Below, piece after piece: positions 27,249 through 36,470 of a stretch of DNA of 64,000 bases. The notes beneath the pieces are model-generated. The model was not told the origin of the DNA. It searched no databases and saw only the letters and a list, made by a program, of their open reading frames with translations. Source of the stretch: Planctomycetota bacterium (lineage in GTDB: Bacteria > Planctomycetota > UBA8742 > UBA2392); the NCBI GenBank assembly GCA_020638675.1, contig JACKID010000001.1, positions 1,240,001 to 1,304,000 of the forward strand, in the 5' to 3' direction. Position 1 is the stretch's first letter. Each line of letters starts with the position of its first letter. A program made the translations under genes and the position numbers.

Positions 27249-27653
27249 TCACACCCTCGGTTGCGGGTTCATGATTCGATGCATCGCCCCGCGTACACTC
27301 GGGACGCTGAAGTTCACGACGATTCCCAGCGGCAGCCCGGAGACGCGCAGCACGGTCTGCATTTCCTGGTCGTAGAAGTTCGTCAGGTTCTCGATGCTGT
27401 GCACCCGCACGGCCACGAGCCCGTCCACGATCAGGTCGATGGTGACGCCCGCATCCACCTTGTGCTCGCGGAAGAGGATCGGCACGGCCACGTTGCTCTG
27501 CACCTTGCGCCCCATCTGCTCCAGCTCGTAGCCGAGGCAGCTCCGGTAGGTTGCGGCCGGCAGCCCGCGCCCGAGCGCTTCATGCACGGTGCTGGCGGCG
27601 ATGAACACCTGCTCGAACACCCAGTTCAATTGCTGCTGGCGTTGTGGGTCCAT
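27249..27653 (-). CDS. GxxExxY-like protein with degenerate motif
   Basis: A 134-residue protein that aligns to the GxxExxY family: N-terminal VFIAASTVHEALGRGLPAAT, then KVQSNVAVPILFREHKVD and a C-terminal GIVVNFSVPSVRGAMHRI. In the family motif (GPGLLESVYE) the Glu is normally present; here the segment reads GRGLPAATYRSCL so that Glu is lost, and the ELK-type segment reads VRVHSIENL. It overlaps the stop of the ketosynthase gene by one base (TGATG), so it is translationally coupled with polyketide-type genes. Function unknown. Confidence 0.6.
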   Translation of the reverse strand: MDPQRQQQLNWVFEQVFIAASTVHEALGRGLPAATYRSCLGYELEQMGRKVQSNVAVPILFREHKVDAGVTIDLIVDGLVAVRVHSIENLTNFYDQEMQTVLRVSGLPLGIVVNFSVPSVRGAMHRIMNPQPRV

Positions 27654-28888
27654 CAGATCGCCTCCGTGAAGACCAGCGCCGCGTTGTTTCCGCCGAATCC
27701 GAAACTGTTGGACAGCACGTGGCGCAGCGCGGGTGTTTCGCGAGTCCCGGTCACGAGGTCGAGCCGCGAGTCCTCAAGCGGCGCGCGCAGCCCCAGGTTC
27801 GGCGGCAGTTTCTTCTGCTGCAAAGCGTGCACTGCAACCACGGCCTCGACACCGCCGGCGGCCGCGAGCGTGTGCCCGAAGAAGCGCTTGGTGCTGCTGA
27901 CCGGCACGTTGCCCTCGCCGAACACGGCGCTGATGGCGCGGGCCTCGGTGCGGTCGTTGTCGAGCGTCGCCGTGCCGTGCGCGTTGATGTAGCCGATGTC
28001 GCCGGGTTGCAGGCCCGCCATCGCCAGCGCCTCGCGCATCGCCGCGATCGCGCCTTTGCCCTCGGGGTGCGGGGCGGTCAGGTGGTGCGCGTCGCAGGAA
28101 TGCCCGTAGCCGGTCAGCAGCGCGAGGATCTTTGCGCCTCGGGCCCTGGCGTGCTCGAGCGATTCCAGCACGAGCATCCCGGCGCCTTCGCCGACCATCA
28201 TGCCCTGCCGGTCGCGGTCAAACGGGCGCGGGCCGTCCGGGCTGACGACCTTCAGACTGCAGAACCCGTTGAACGCGATCCGTGACAGGCTGTCCGAGCC
28301 GCCGGCGATCATCGAGTGGCAACGGCCTGCGCGGATGGCGTCGGCGGCCAGTCCGATCGCGTTCGCCGCGCTGCTGCACGCGGTCATGAAACTGAGTGTC
28401 GGCCCGCGCAGGCCCCACGTCTCGGCCAGCCGGTCGAGGGTGTTGGCGCCCTCATGAACGAAGGCGCCGCTGAGGTTGATTTTCTCGGGCTCGCGGGCTT
28501 TGGCCCGGCGGCGTGCTTCCACGTACAACTCTTCGGTGGTGAGTGTGCCGCAGACGCTCTGGCCGACGTACGCGCCGCCCTGCGACGGCTCGAGCCCCGA
28601 CATCATCACCGCCTCGTTGGCCGCGACCAGCGCCAGGGCGTCCGAGCGTGACAGGCGCGCGCGAATGCGCGGGGTCAGCCCGGCGATCGCATCCAGGTCG
28701 CGCTGCAGGTCGCCGCGGTACTGGCCGACCGGAAAGCCCTGGATGGTTGATTCCCACAGCGTCAGCGGCCCGACGCCCTCGCGGCCCTCTGATAGCGCGC
28801 GATCAAGCTCAGTCACGCCGCGCCCGAAGGCGCCGATAACGCCCATGCCGGTGATCGCGACAGGCTGCAGGGGACTCGATTGGGGCAT
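27653..28888 (-). CDS. 3-oxoacyl-ACP synthase (KS, FabF-like)
   Basis: A 411-residue ketosynthase. Active-site Cys in FMTACSSAANAIG, His in YINAHGTATLDND and in KRFFGHTLAAAGGVEA. It condenses malonyl-ACP units in the cytoplasm. It begins seven bases after the ACP stop, so ACP and KS are coupled. Likely partner is the chain-length-factor-like protein encoded 500 bases downstream. Resembles KS enzymes of aryl polyene and flexirubin clusters as much as ordinary FabF. Confidence 0.9.
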   Translation of the reverse strand: MPQSSPLQPVAITGMGVIGAFGRGVTELDRALSEGREGVGPLTLWESTIQGFPVGQYRGDLQRDLDAIAGLTPRIRARLSRSDALALVAANEAVMMSGLEPSQGGAYVGQSVCGTLTTEELYVEARRRAKAREPEKINLSGAFVHEGANTLDRLAETWGLRGPTLSFMTACSSAANAIGLAADAIRAGRCHSMIAGGSDSLSRIAFNGFCSLKVVSPDGPRPFDRDRQGMMVGEGAGMLVLESLEHARARGAKILALLTGYGHSCDAHHLTAPHPEGKGAIAAMREALAMAGLQPGDIGYINAHGTATLDNDRTEARAISAVFGEGNVPVSSTKRFFGHTLAAAGGVEAVVAVHALQQKKLPPNLGLRAPLEDSRLDLVTGTRETPALRHVLSNSFGFGGNNAALVFTEAI

Positions 28889-28895
28889 CTATGCG

Positions 28896-29162
28896 CTAGT
28901 TCTTGCGGTTTTCCTGCACGAACTGTGCAAGTGAGCTCAGCGTGGCAAAGGCTTTCTTGCCGACTTCGGACGACTCGATGCGCGCGCCGTACGTGGTTTC
29001 CATCAGCATGACCAGCTCGAGGGCGTCTACGCTGTCGAGCCCGAGGCCTTCGCCGAACAGGGGCGCGTTCGGGTCAACCTTGGCGGCGTCAACGTCTTCG
29101 AGGTTCAGGTGCTCAATGATCAGCGTCTTGAGCTCGTCTACCAGTGCTTCCACAGTCTGCAT
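28896..29162 (-). CDS. Acyl carrier protein
   Basis: An 88-residue acidic carrier protein. The phosphopantetheine Ser is in GLDSVDALELVMLMETTYG near residue 43. It is distinct from the second ACP at 36499-36741 (GLDSLDAIDLVVALE). It is the first gene of the minus-strand unit ACP-KS-GxxExxY-CLF and is divergent from FabG, with a 110-base gap that must hold two promoters. Confidence 0.93.
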   Translation of the reverse strand: MQTVEALVDELKTLIIEHLNLEDVDAAKVDPNAPLFGEGLGLDSVDALELVMLMETTYGARIESSEVGKKAFATLSSLAQFVQENRKN

Positions 29163-29273
29163 TCCTTGAGTGCTGCCGCCCCACCGCCTGCGCGCCCTAC
29201 TCGACGCGCGGCTTCGCAGCTAATATACGCAGTCCGCTCGCACAGTGTAAAGCGCCCGCATTGGAGACTTCAC

Positions 29274-29999
29274 TTGTCCGGAATCGCACTCGTTACAGGG
29301 GCATCGCGCGGCATCGGGCGCGCGATTGCCAAACGGCTGGCAAAGGACGGCTATCGCGTCTGGGCCAACTACGGGCGCAGCCGGGACGAGGCCGAGAGCC
29401 TGTGCGGCGAGATCGAGGCCGCGGGCGGCAGCGCGATACCGGTCGGTTTTGACGTCGCCGACGGTGAGGCCGTGCGCGCCGCGCTGGAGAGTCTCATCGA
29501 CGCGGAAGCCGCACCCGACGTCGTCGTCAGCAACGCGGGCATCACGCGCGACGGGCTGTTCGCGATGACCAGCGAAGACGAGTGGAACAGCGTCATCAAC
29601 ACCAACCTCGGCGGCTTCTACCACGTGACCAAGGCGTGCCTGCGCGGGATGCTGCGCCGCCGCAGCGGGCGGGTGATCGCGATCAGCAGCGTCAGCGGCC
29701 AGGCGGGCAATGCCGGGCAGGTTAACTACGCCGCCAGCAAGGCGGGCTTGATCGGCGCGTGCAAGTCGCTGGCCAAGGAGATCGCGAGCCGCAAGATCAC
29801 CGTCAACGTCGTCGCGCCCGGCTTCGTCGAGACCGACATGGTAAAGGAACTTCCGGCCGAGGACCTGGCCAAGGCGATTCCCTTGGGGCGTTTTGGCGCA
29901 CCGGAAGAAATTGCCGCCGCCGTCAGCTTTCTCGCCAGCGATGAAGCCGCCTACATCACGGGCCAGGTGCTCGGGGTAAACGGCGGCATGTACATGTAG
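29274..29999 (+). CDS. fabG: 3-oxoacyl-ACP reductase (SDR)
   Basis: A 241-residue SDR reductase. I choose the TTG at 29274 because GGAG lies seven bases upstream and the product begins directly with SGIALVTGASRGIGRAIAK, the Rossmann start; longer frames extend past the ACP promoter. NAG motif in VVSNAGITRDGL; catalytic Ser and Tyr-xxx-Lys in ISSVSGQAGNAGQVNYAASK. It reduces the beta-ketoacyl-ACP made by the ketosynthases. Starts the plus-strand arm of the cluster. Confidence 0.92.
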   Translation: MSGIALVTGASRGIGRAIAKRLAKDGYRVWANYGRSRDEAESLCGEIEAAGGSAIPVGFDVADGEAVRAALESLIDAEAAPDVVVSNAGITRDGLFAMTSEDEWNSVINTNLGGFYHVTKACLRGMLRRRSGRVIAISSVSGQAGNAGQVNYAASKAGLIGACKSLAKEIASRKITVNVVAPGFVETDMVKELPAEDLAKAIPLGRFGAPEEIAAAVSFLASDEAAYITGQVLGVNGGMYM

Positions 30000-30004
30000 A
30001 TCAG

Positions 30005-30073
30005 GTGTCAGGGGTCAGGGGGCAGGTGTCAGGGAAGAGCTGTTTCCCAAACCCCAAACCCCGAGCCCCAAAA
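30005..30073. repeat. Heptad repeats GTGTCAG x4 and CCCAAAC x4
   Basis: Two adjacent seven-base arrays between fabG and the next ketosynthase: GTGTCAG, GGGTCAG, GGGGCAG, GTGTCAG (30005-30032) followed by CCCAAAC, CCCAAAC, CCCGAGC, CCCAAAA (30046-30073). They leave no visible Shine-Dalgarno before the ketosynthase ATG at 30078. Confidence 0.75.
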
Positions 30074-30077
30074 CCTT

Positions 30078-31295
30078 ATGACAGAGCGCGTGTACATCAC
30101 TGGCCTTGCGGCTGTCTCGTCCCTCGGCAAGTCGCTTGCGGAGATCGAGTCCGCGCTGCGCGAAGGGCGCAGCGGCGTGGTCCTGGACGAGCAGCGCAAA
30201 CAGCTTGGTTTTCGCTCGGCGCTGACCGGCGCCGTCAGCGGCTTCGACCCGAAAGCGCGCCTCGACCGCAAGGCCCGCAAAAGCATGCACGAAAGCGCGC
30301 AGTGGTGCGCGTTCTCGGCGCTGGAAGCCATCGAGCAGGCCGGTATTGACCCGTCAAGTTTGCGCAATCCGCGCGCCGGTTTGATCATCGGCAACGACAG
30401 CACCAGCGGCCCGAACGTGGAGGTCGCCGACGCCGTGCGGCGCGACGGCACGACCCAGCAGCTCGGCAGCGGCTACATCTTCCAGTGCATGAACAGCACG
30501 GCCAGCATGAACCTGAACGCGCTGCTGGGCACGCAGGGCGCGGCGTGGACTCTGGCGGCGGCCTGCGCAAGCGGGGCGCACGCGGTCGGCCAGGGCTTCA
30601 CGCTGATCCGCGCCGGGCTGCAGGACGTCGTGATCACCGGCGGGATGCAGGAGATCAACTGGGAATCGATGGCCAGCTTCGACGCGCTGGGGACATTCAG
30701 CAAACGCGAAGACAGCCCGGTGAGCGCGAGCCGGCCTTTTGATCGCGGGCGCGACGGGCTGGTGCCGAGCGGCGGGGCGGCGGCGCTGATCCTGGAAAGC
30801 GAGAGCCACCTCAAGGCCCGCGGCGGCAAGCCACTGGCGGAGGTGCGCGGCTACGGCTTCGGCAGCGACGGCGAGCATCTGACGCTGCCGAGCGGCGAGG
30901 GCGCGCGGCGGGCCATGCGCATGGCGCTGGGCAACGCCGAGCTTGAGCCCGGCGCGATCGACTACATCAACGCCCATGCCACCAGCACGCCGATCGGCGA
31001 CGCGAAAGAGGCCGAGGCGATCCGCGACATTTTCGGTGACAGCACGCCGGTCAGCAGCACCAAGAGCATGACCGGCCACGAATGCTGGATGAGCGGAGCA
31101 TCCGAAATCCTGTACAGCGCGCTGATGCTGCGCGGCGGGTTCATCGCGCCCAACATCAATTTCGAGGCGCAGGAAGAGGGCGCGGCGAAGATCAACGTGA
31201 TCGCCGCGACTCTTGAGCGCCCTCTCAGGAACGTCCTGATCAACAGCTTCGGCTTCGGCGGCACGAACGCGACGGTCGTGCTGGCCAAGGCCTAG
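30078..31295 (+). CDS. 3-oxoacyl-ACP synthase (KS, FabB/FabF-like)
   Basis: A 405-residue ketosynthase. Active-site Cys is in TLAAACASGAHAVG; His residues in YINAHATSTPIGD and in KSMTGHECWMSGASE, the FabB-like form of the last loop. It may start, extend or terminate a chain made by the KS/CLF pair. It lies 78 bases after FabG and precedes the CrtI-like oxidoreductase by about 75 bases, with a palindrome between them. Confidence 0.9.
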   Translation: MTERVYITGLAAVSSLGKSLAEIESALREGRSGVVLDEQRKQLGFRSALTGAVSGFDPKARLDRKARKSMHESAQWCAFSALEAIEQAGIDPSSLRNPRAGLIIGNDSTSGPNVEVADAVRRDGTTQQLGSGYIFQCMNSTASMNLNALLGTQGAAWTLAAACASGAHAVGQGFTLIRAGLQDVVITGGMQEINWESMASFDALGTFSKREDSPVSASRPFDRGRDGLVPSGGAAALILESESHLKARGGKPLAEVRGYGFGSDGEHLTLPSGEGARRAMRMALGNAELEPGAIDYINAHATSTPIGDAKEAEAIRDIFGDSTPVSSTKSMTGHECWMSGASEILYSALMLRGGFIAPNINFEAQEEGAAKINVIAATLERPLRNVLINSFGFGGTNATVVLAKA

Positions 31296-31297
31296 TG

Positions 31298-31318
31298 GCG
31301 CGGACATTCTTGTCCGCG
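31298..31318. repeat. Palindrome CGCGGACA..TGTCCGCG, copy 2
   Basis: Eight-base stem (CGCGGACA / TGTCCGCG) with loop TTCT, directly after the stop of the third ketosynthase. Same family as copies at 25879-25900 and 36471-36492. Confidence 0.8.
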
Positions 31319-31370
31319 TGGGTGGTCCCCGTCGCTTGCGCTTCGGGCTCCTGTCCATTCTGATGAACGC

Positions 31371-32870
31371 GTGACTCACTCGACCATCATTGTCGGCTCC
31401 GGCATCAGCGGGCTGTCCGCCGCGATTGTGCTGGCAAAGCACGGGCGTACGCCGCTTGTTCTGGAGGCGCACAACATTCCCGGCGGCTGCATGCAGATGT
31501 TCCAGCGCCGCGGGCCGGATGGCGTGTGCCGCTTCGACACCGGCGTGCACTACGTCGGCTCGCTGTACCCGGGCCAGATCATGTGGCGCCTGTTTCGATA
31601 CCTCGGCGTGAGTATCCCGGGCGTGCCGCTGGCGCGCGACTGCTTCGATCGTATCAGCCTGCCCTCGGGCGAATTCTGTGTGCCGGTGGGTTGGGACAAC
31701 GTGGCGGCGGCGCTCAAGCGCGAGTGCGGCAACGAGCCCGACGCCATCGACGCCTACGTGGCGAAAATGCGTCACGTCGAAGCCGCGCTGAGCTGGCACG
31801 CGCTGAACCCGGAAGCCGACGGGGCATACGACCGCGAACTGTTTGAGACCAGCCTGGAACAATTCCTGAGCGGGCTGGGCGTCAGCCCACGGCTGCGCTC
31901 GCTGATCTGTGCCCAGTCGTCGCTCTATGCCGTGCGCGCGGCCGAGGTTCCGCTTGCGATCCACGCGGCCGTGATCGGCAGCGCCGTTGAAGGCCCGCAT
32001 TACATAGAAGGAGGCGGCGACGCGATCACGAAGCCGCTGGTTGCACGCCTGCGCGAGCTGGGTGGCGAGCTGCGCCTGCGTGCGCCGGTCGCGCGAGTGC
32101 TGGTGGATGGCGATCGTGCCGTCGGGGTTGAGTTGTCCGGCGGCGAAGTGATCTCGGGCGACGAGGTGATCCTCGCGGTGCACCCGAGGGTGGCCGCCAG
32201 GCTGTTGCCCGAGGACGCGTATCGCACGGCGCTGCGCCAGCGGATGGCGAGCGCGCCGGAGTGCGTCGGCGCGTTCGTGGTCTATGGCACAGTCAGCCCG
32301 GACGCCGACCTGACGGGCGTCACCGGGCGGAACCACTACCTGCTGCGCGACGACGACCCGGACTGCTTCTATGAGCCGCAACTGGACGGCCCGGGCGACG
32401 CGATTGTGAACCTGCCGCCGGCGGGCAACGGCCCGCAGCTCTTCAGCGCCATGGGCAGCGCGCGCTGGGAGTGGTTCGAGCGCTGGAGCGACACGCGCAC
32501 CCTGAAGCGCGACGCCGAGTACAAGGCGCTGAAGGATCGAATCACCGCCAACATCGTCGCGATGGTGCAGCAGCGCATCCCGGCGCTGCGGGGGCACCTC
32601 AATGTCGTGGACGCATCCACACCGCTGACCTTGCGCGACTACGCGGGCTATCCGCAAGGCGGCGTCTACGGCGTACAGCCGAGCCTGCGGGCGCAAGGGC
32701 GAAACGGCGTGCGCCGCCGCACGCGCTATGCCGGGCTGTACGTCACCGGTGCGGGCACCGGCACACCCGGCATTCTCGGTGCGTGCGTGACCGGCTTCGG
32801 CGTGGCCGGGACGATTCTGGGAACGGACGAGCTGATCAGTGAAGTCCGCCAAGCGACCGACCTATCGTAG
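31371..32870 (+). CDS. CrtI/phytoene-desaturase-like FAD oxidoreductase
   Basis: A 499-residue flavoprotein. It starts with GTG at 31371; an ATG eight bases earlier in another frame is closed by a stop. The FAD motif VGSGISGLSAAIVLAKHG occupies residues 8-25, followed by PGGCMQMFQRRG and RFDTGVHYVGS; the C-terminal FAD-binding motif is GLYVTGAGTGTPGILGAC. Enzymes of this type desaturate or isomerise polyenes. In flexirubin and related clusters it is found next to ketosynthases; here it would act on the polyketide chain. No phytoene synthase is present. Confidence 0.85.
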   Translation: MTHSTIIVGSGISGLSAAIVLAKHGRTPLVLEAHNIPGGCMQMFQRRGPDGVCRFDTGVHYVGSLYPGQIMWRLFRYLGVSIPGVPLARDCFDRISLPSGEFCVPVGWDNVAAALKRECGNEPDAIDAYVAKMRHVEAALSWHALNPEADGAYDRELFETSLEQFLSGLGVSPRLRSLICAQSSLYAVRAAEVPLAIHAAVIGSAVEGPHYIEGGGDAITKPLVARLRELGGELRLRAPVARVLVDGDRAVGVELSGGEVISGDEVILAVHPRVAARLLPEDAYRTALRQRMASAPECVGAFVVYGTVSPDADLTGVTGRNHYLLRDDDPDCFYEPQLDGPGDAIVNLPPAGNGPQLFSAMGSARWEWFERWSDTRTLKRDAEYKALKDRITANIVAMVQQRIPALRGHLNVVDASTPLTLRDYAGYPQGGVYGVQPSLRAQGRNGVRRRTRYAGLYVTGAGTGTPGILGACVTGFGVAGTILGTDELISEVRQATDLS

Positions 32871-32929
32871 CGGGTGCCAGTTTTCCGGCAGGTGGGGGAG
32901 TATAGCCGCTCTGTACACTGGCGGGCTTC

Positions 32930-35407
32930 ATGGACCAGCGGCACACTCCGAACCGCATGCGCGGACCCTTTGAGCAACTGTTTGATTTCTTCAAGCGCAA
33001 ACCGGCGGTATTGCCGGGCGTGCTTGTCGCGCTGCTGGCGCTGTCGCTGTTCGGCGCGTTGCGCATTCACTTTGAGGAAGACGTCTTCGCGCTGCTGCCT
33101 CACGACGAGCCGCTGGTGTCCGAGGCCCAGTTGGCGATGCACCGCTACCGCGGGCTTGAACGCATCGTCGTCGCGCTCGAGAGCGACGATTCGGCGAAGT
33201 TGGCAGCCGCCGTGGATCAGGCCGACGCCGCGCTGCGCAAGCTTGATGGCATCAGCGAAGTCGTTTCTAGGATCGACAAGTCCGCACAGGAGGACATCGG
33301 CAGCCTCTACCTTGGCAAGGCGCCGCTGCTGTTCGATGAGGCCATGCAGGCGCAGGTCGAGGCCCGCCTGAACGCGGACTACTACGGTGACGCGCTGCAG
33401 CGCTACGTGGACGGGCAGGCCGGCGCCGAGGGAATCAAGGTCGTGGACACATTTCGCAGCGACCCGTTCGGGCTGAATGAGCTCGTGCTCCGCCGCTTCG
33501 AGAAACTGAACAGCGGGTTCAGCGGCAAGTCCGACGCCGACGGGCGCATCCTGAGCGCCGACGGGCGACTGGCGGTGATTCTGCTGGAGTCCGACGTGCC
33601 GTCGAGCAACACCGGCAAGGGGCGCGAACTGATGTCCGCGCTGGATGCAGCGCTCGCGAGGCTGCCGGAGGGGGTCACGCCGCATGTCATCGGCGCGCAT
33701 CGTAGCAGCGTCGACAACGCCGAAGTGCTGAAGACCGACATGCACCTGACCATCGTGACGTCGGTGATTGCGGTACTCTTGCTGTTCATTGTCGCGTTCC
33801 GGGCGCTCAGCCCGATCCTGATCGCGCTGCTGAGTGTCGGCTTCGGGTTCAGCCTCGCGCTCGGCTCGCAGGGCTGGATTCACGGCGACCTGTCGGCCAT
33901 CACGGCCGGGTTCGGCGCGGTGCTGCTGGGCATTTCGGTCGACTATGCGGTGCACCTGCTGACGACCTACAGCAGCCTCGATGGCGACCGCGACACCCGG
34001 GCGCGATTTGCACTGCGGCACGTCGGCAGGCCGGGCTTCGTTGCGATGATGACAACGGTGCTGGCGATCATGATGCTGCGCTTTTCTGAATTCGACGGGC
34101 TGCACCAGTTGTCGGAAATGGCGATCGCGGGCATCGCGGGCTCGCTGGTGTTCGCCTTCACGGCCGGGCCGCAGTTGCTGCGCAGGATCGGCCCGAAGCC
34201 CAACGCGGCCTCGGGGCTGTCGCGGGCGATCGGCGCGGTGCAGCGCACTCGCCGCAAGCTGCGCTGGCCGGTGCTGGGCGTCGTCGGCGCGATCACGCTC
34301 GTGCTGGCGGCCTTTCTGCCCGGCGTCAGCTTTGACGGCGACGTGACGAACCTTGACGGCAAGAGCGACCAGACCCGCGCGGGCGAAACTCTCGTGGCGC
34401 AGACGTTCGGGCAGGAGACTCTGAGCCGCACGCTGGTGGTGGTCGGCGGCGATACGCTGGAGCAGGCCTTGCGCCAGAACGACCTCGCGGCCCACGACCT
34501 GCATGAGATGGGCGCAAAGTACGAAAGCGCCGCCTGGGTGCTGCCGGCGCAGCAGACGCAGCTCGACAATGTGGCGCGCTGGAGACGCTTCTGGAGTGGC
34601 GAGCGGCTTGAGCAGATCCGCCGGCTGATCCGCGAGACCGGGGCGCGCGACCCGAACGACCCGGCGCACGAAATGCGGGTTTCGGAAAGGGCGCTCAAGG
34701 CCTTCTTCACCGGGCTGGAAGTGGCCGACGAGCCGGCGACTCTCGATGCCGAGGCGATCCGCAAACGCCCGGTGTGGCTGCTGCTGGGCAACTTCGTCAG
34801 CGAGCAGGACGGGCGCTGGTACATCGGTACCACGGCGCAGCTCGACGCTTCCCGGCTGGGTGAGTTGAAGGCGCGCCAGCCGGCCGCGATCGTGCTGAAC
34901 AAGGCCGCGTTCGTCGGGCGCATGATCGAGTTCATCCGGCGCGACCTGGTGGTGATGGGGGGGCTGAGCCTGCTGCTGGTGCTGATCGTGCTGTGGCTGA
35001 CGTTCCGCAATGTGCGCGAAGTTGCCACCGCGCTGGTGCCGGTCGCCGGCGGGATGGTATGGACGCTGGGCTTGATGAGCCTGTTCGGTATCCCCTTCAA
35101 TATCATCAATACTCTCGTCACGGTGTTCATCGCCGGGCTGGGGATTGATTACGGCATTTTCTTCGTGCAGACCTATCGTGGGTCGGGCAGTCGCGAGCAG
35201 GCCGACGAGCGTCTGAAACACGCGGGCGCCGGGGTTCTGGTGGCGGCGCTGACGACGCTGTTCGGCTTCGGCTCGATGGCGCTGGCGAAGCACCCGGCCT
35301 TGTTCAGCGTCGGCGTAACGACGGCGATCGGCGTGACAAGCGCGCTGGTGCTGACGCTCGCGGTCGTGCCGACGCTGCTGGAGATCAGGGGCAAGCATGC
35401 GCGCTAG
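32930..35407 (+). CDS. MMPL/RND-superfamily lipid exporter
   Basis: An 825-residue protein with two copies of a six-helix membrane unit and large extracytoplasmic loops after helices 1 and 7. Motif-like segments: GAVLLGISVDYAVHL and FIAGLGIDYGIFFVQTY, the paired Gly/Asp-Tyr sites of MMPL transporters. The N-terminus has the first helix at about residues 20-45. Such exporters move lipid or pigment precursors to the outer envelope. The next gene, a LolA-like carrier, overlaps it by 11 bases, consistent with a coupled transfer step. Confidence 0.9.
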   Translation: MDQRHTPNRMRGPFEQLFDFFKRKPAVLPGVLVALLALSLFGALRIHFEEDVFALLPHDEPLVSEAQLAMHRYRGLERIVVALESDDSAKLAAAVDQADAALRKLDGISEVVSRIDKSAQEDIGSLYLGKAPLLFDEAMQAQVEARLNADYYGDALQRYVDGQAGAEGIKVVDTFRSDPFGLNELVLRRFEKLNSGFSGKSDADGRILSADGRLAVILLESDVPSSNTGKGRELMSALDAALARLPEGVTPHVIGAHRSSVDNAEVLKTDMHLTIVTSVIAVLLLFIVAFRALSPILIALLSVGFGFSLALGSQGWIHGDLSAITAGFGAVLLGISVDYAVHLLTTYSSLDGDRDTRARFALRHVGRPGFVAMMTTVLAIMMLRFSEFDGLHQLSEMAIAGIAGSLVFAFTAGPQLLRRIGPKPNAASGLSRAIGAVQRTRRKLRWPVLGVVGAITLVLAAFLPGVSFDGDVTNLDGKSDQTRAGETLVAQTFGQETLSRTLVVVGGDTLEQALRQNDLAAHDLHEMGAKYESAAWVLPAQQTQLDNVARWRRFWSGERLEQIRRLIRETGARDPNDPAHEMRVSERALKAFFTGLEVADEPATLDAEAIRKRPVWLLLGNFVSEQDGRWYIGTTAQLDASRLGELKARQPAAIVLNKAAFVGRMIEFIRRDLVVMGGLSLLLVLIVLWLTFRNVREVATALVPVAGGMVWTLGLMSLFGIPFNIINTLVTVFIAGLGIDYGIFFVQTYRGSGSREQADERLKHAGAGVLVAALTTLFGFGSMALAKHPALFSVGVTTAIGVTSALVLTLAVVPTLLEIRGKHAR

Positions 35408-36122
35408 CATCTTCATCCTGTCGCTGCTCTTGCTTGCGGGCTGCGCCCAGACGGATCCATACGCCCGCATGGAACACGTGACGATCACACCCAACTACGA
35501 GCTTACGCCCGAAGCGGCCGTGGATGCGTTCAATGATCGCTGGCCCGAGCAATTCAAGTGTGTGCAGACGGTGACGATCGACTTCCGGATCGTGACCCGC
35601 ACGCTTGTCGGGTACCTCGTCGTGCAACAGCCCGGAAAGTTCCGTTTGCAGGGCATGAGCGAGCAAGGCCTGAAGCTGTTCGACATCGCCTTCCAGGACG
35701 GCGAAGTACACAAGGTGTTCGCGGCCGAGGAGTTCGATGCCCATGTGCTGGCCGACATTGCACGCGACATTGAGCGAGTGTTCCTCAAGTCCCTGAATGG
35801 CACAGCTACCGTCCGCTCAAGCAACGGCGGCACGCGCGCTCTGATTCAGGGAGATCACGCCGAGATCGCGGCAAACTTCGTCGGCGAGCCGCCGCTGGTC
35901 GACTGGTTTGAATACAGACAGAGCGAGCGTGCCCTGTTTCGGGTCGACCAGTACGAAGGGCGGATGTTCGGCGACCTCTACTTGCCGTCCGTGATCGTCC
36001 TGCGTGAACCGGGGATTCAGTCGGACGGGCCGCCGTACAAGTTGACCATCAAGATCACGGACTTCACGGTGCGCGACAAGCCGTGGCCGGACAAGCTGTT
36101 CGAAGCGAAGGAGGGCGGATGA
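35397..36122 (+). CDS. LolA-like outer-membrane lipoprotein carrier
   Basis: A 241-residue lipoprotein with signal and lipobox (MRASIFILSLLLLAGC, Cys at residue 16). The rest has the LolA/LppM-like beta fold: TVTIDFRIVTRTLVGYLVVQQPGKF and PYKLTIKITDFTVRDKPWPD are extended, strand-like. Homologues in aryl polyene clusters sit between the MMPL exporter and the dehydratase, and the same order holds here. It may carry the lipid product across the periplasm. It overlaps the MMPL gene by 11 bases and the next gene by four (ATGA). Confidence 0.75.
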   Translation: MRASIFILSLLLLAGCAQTDPYARMEHVTITPNYELTPEAAVDAFNDRWPEQFKCVQTVTIDFRIVTRTLVGYLVVQQPGKFRLQGMSEQGLKLFDIAFQDGEVHKVFAAEEFDAHVLADIARDIERVFLKSLNGTATVRSSNGGTRALIQGDHAEIAANFVGEPPLVDWFEYRQSERALFRVDQYEGRMFGDLYLPSVIVLREPGIQSDGPPYKLTIKITDFTVRDKPWPDKLFEAKEGG

Positions 36123-36469
36123 GCCTTGCTGCTGAACTTGAGGCTGCGACGCAGGCGTTTGCCGATGGCGAAGCGCGCATGAAATTCAGCGGCAGCGAAG
36201 ACTTCTTCCGCGGCCACTTCCCCGATGGACCCGTGCTGCCGGCCGTGGTTCAGGTGGCGGCGGCCGTGCACTTTGCGGGGCGGATGCTGGGGCGCGAGGT
36301 TCGGTTGGCTGAGGTGACTCGCGCGAAATTCATGAACCCGACCGGGCCGGGGCGCGAGCTTGTGCTGGCAATCGACTGCGAGCCCGCCGAGGAAGGGCGC
36401 ACCAGGGTGAAGGCCATGCTTCGCGACGGCGACAGGGACGTGGCGGAGTTGACCTTGCGCGTGCTTTGA
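36119..36469 (+). CDS. Hotdog-fold 3-hydroxyacyl-ACP dehydratase (ApeI/FabZ-like)
   Basis: A 116-residue hotdog-fold protein; I choose the ATG at 36119, overlapping the LolA-like stop, over an upstream in-frame ATG. Core motif FFRGHFPDGPVLPAVVQVAA contains the catalytic His of FabZ-like dehydratases. The acidic residue usually present five to six residues after the last Pro (Glu in FabZ, Asp in ApeI) is Ala here, so activity is uncertain. It would dehydrate the beta-hydroxy intermediate from FabG to build a polyene. Confidence 0.75.
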   Translation: MSLAAELEAATQAFADGEARMKFSGSEDFFRGHFPDGPVLPAVVQVAAAVHFAGRMLGREVRLAEVTRAKFMNPTGPGRELVLAIDCEPAEEGRTRVKAMLRDGDRDVAELTLRVL

Positions 36470-36470
36470 C

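Noticed and set aside
31359..31374. ATG at 31363 as the start of the CrtI-like gene
   Set aside because: It is in another frame and reaches a TGA after three codons; the GTG at 31371 is the only start in frame.
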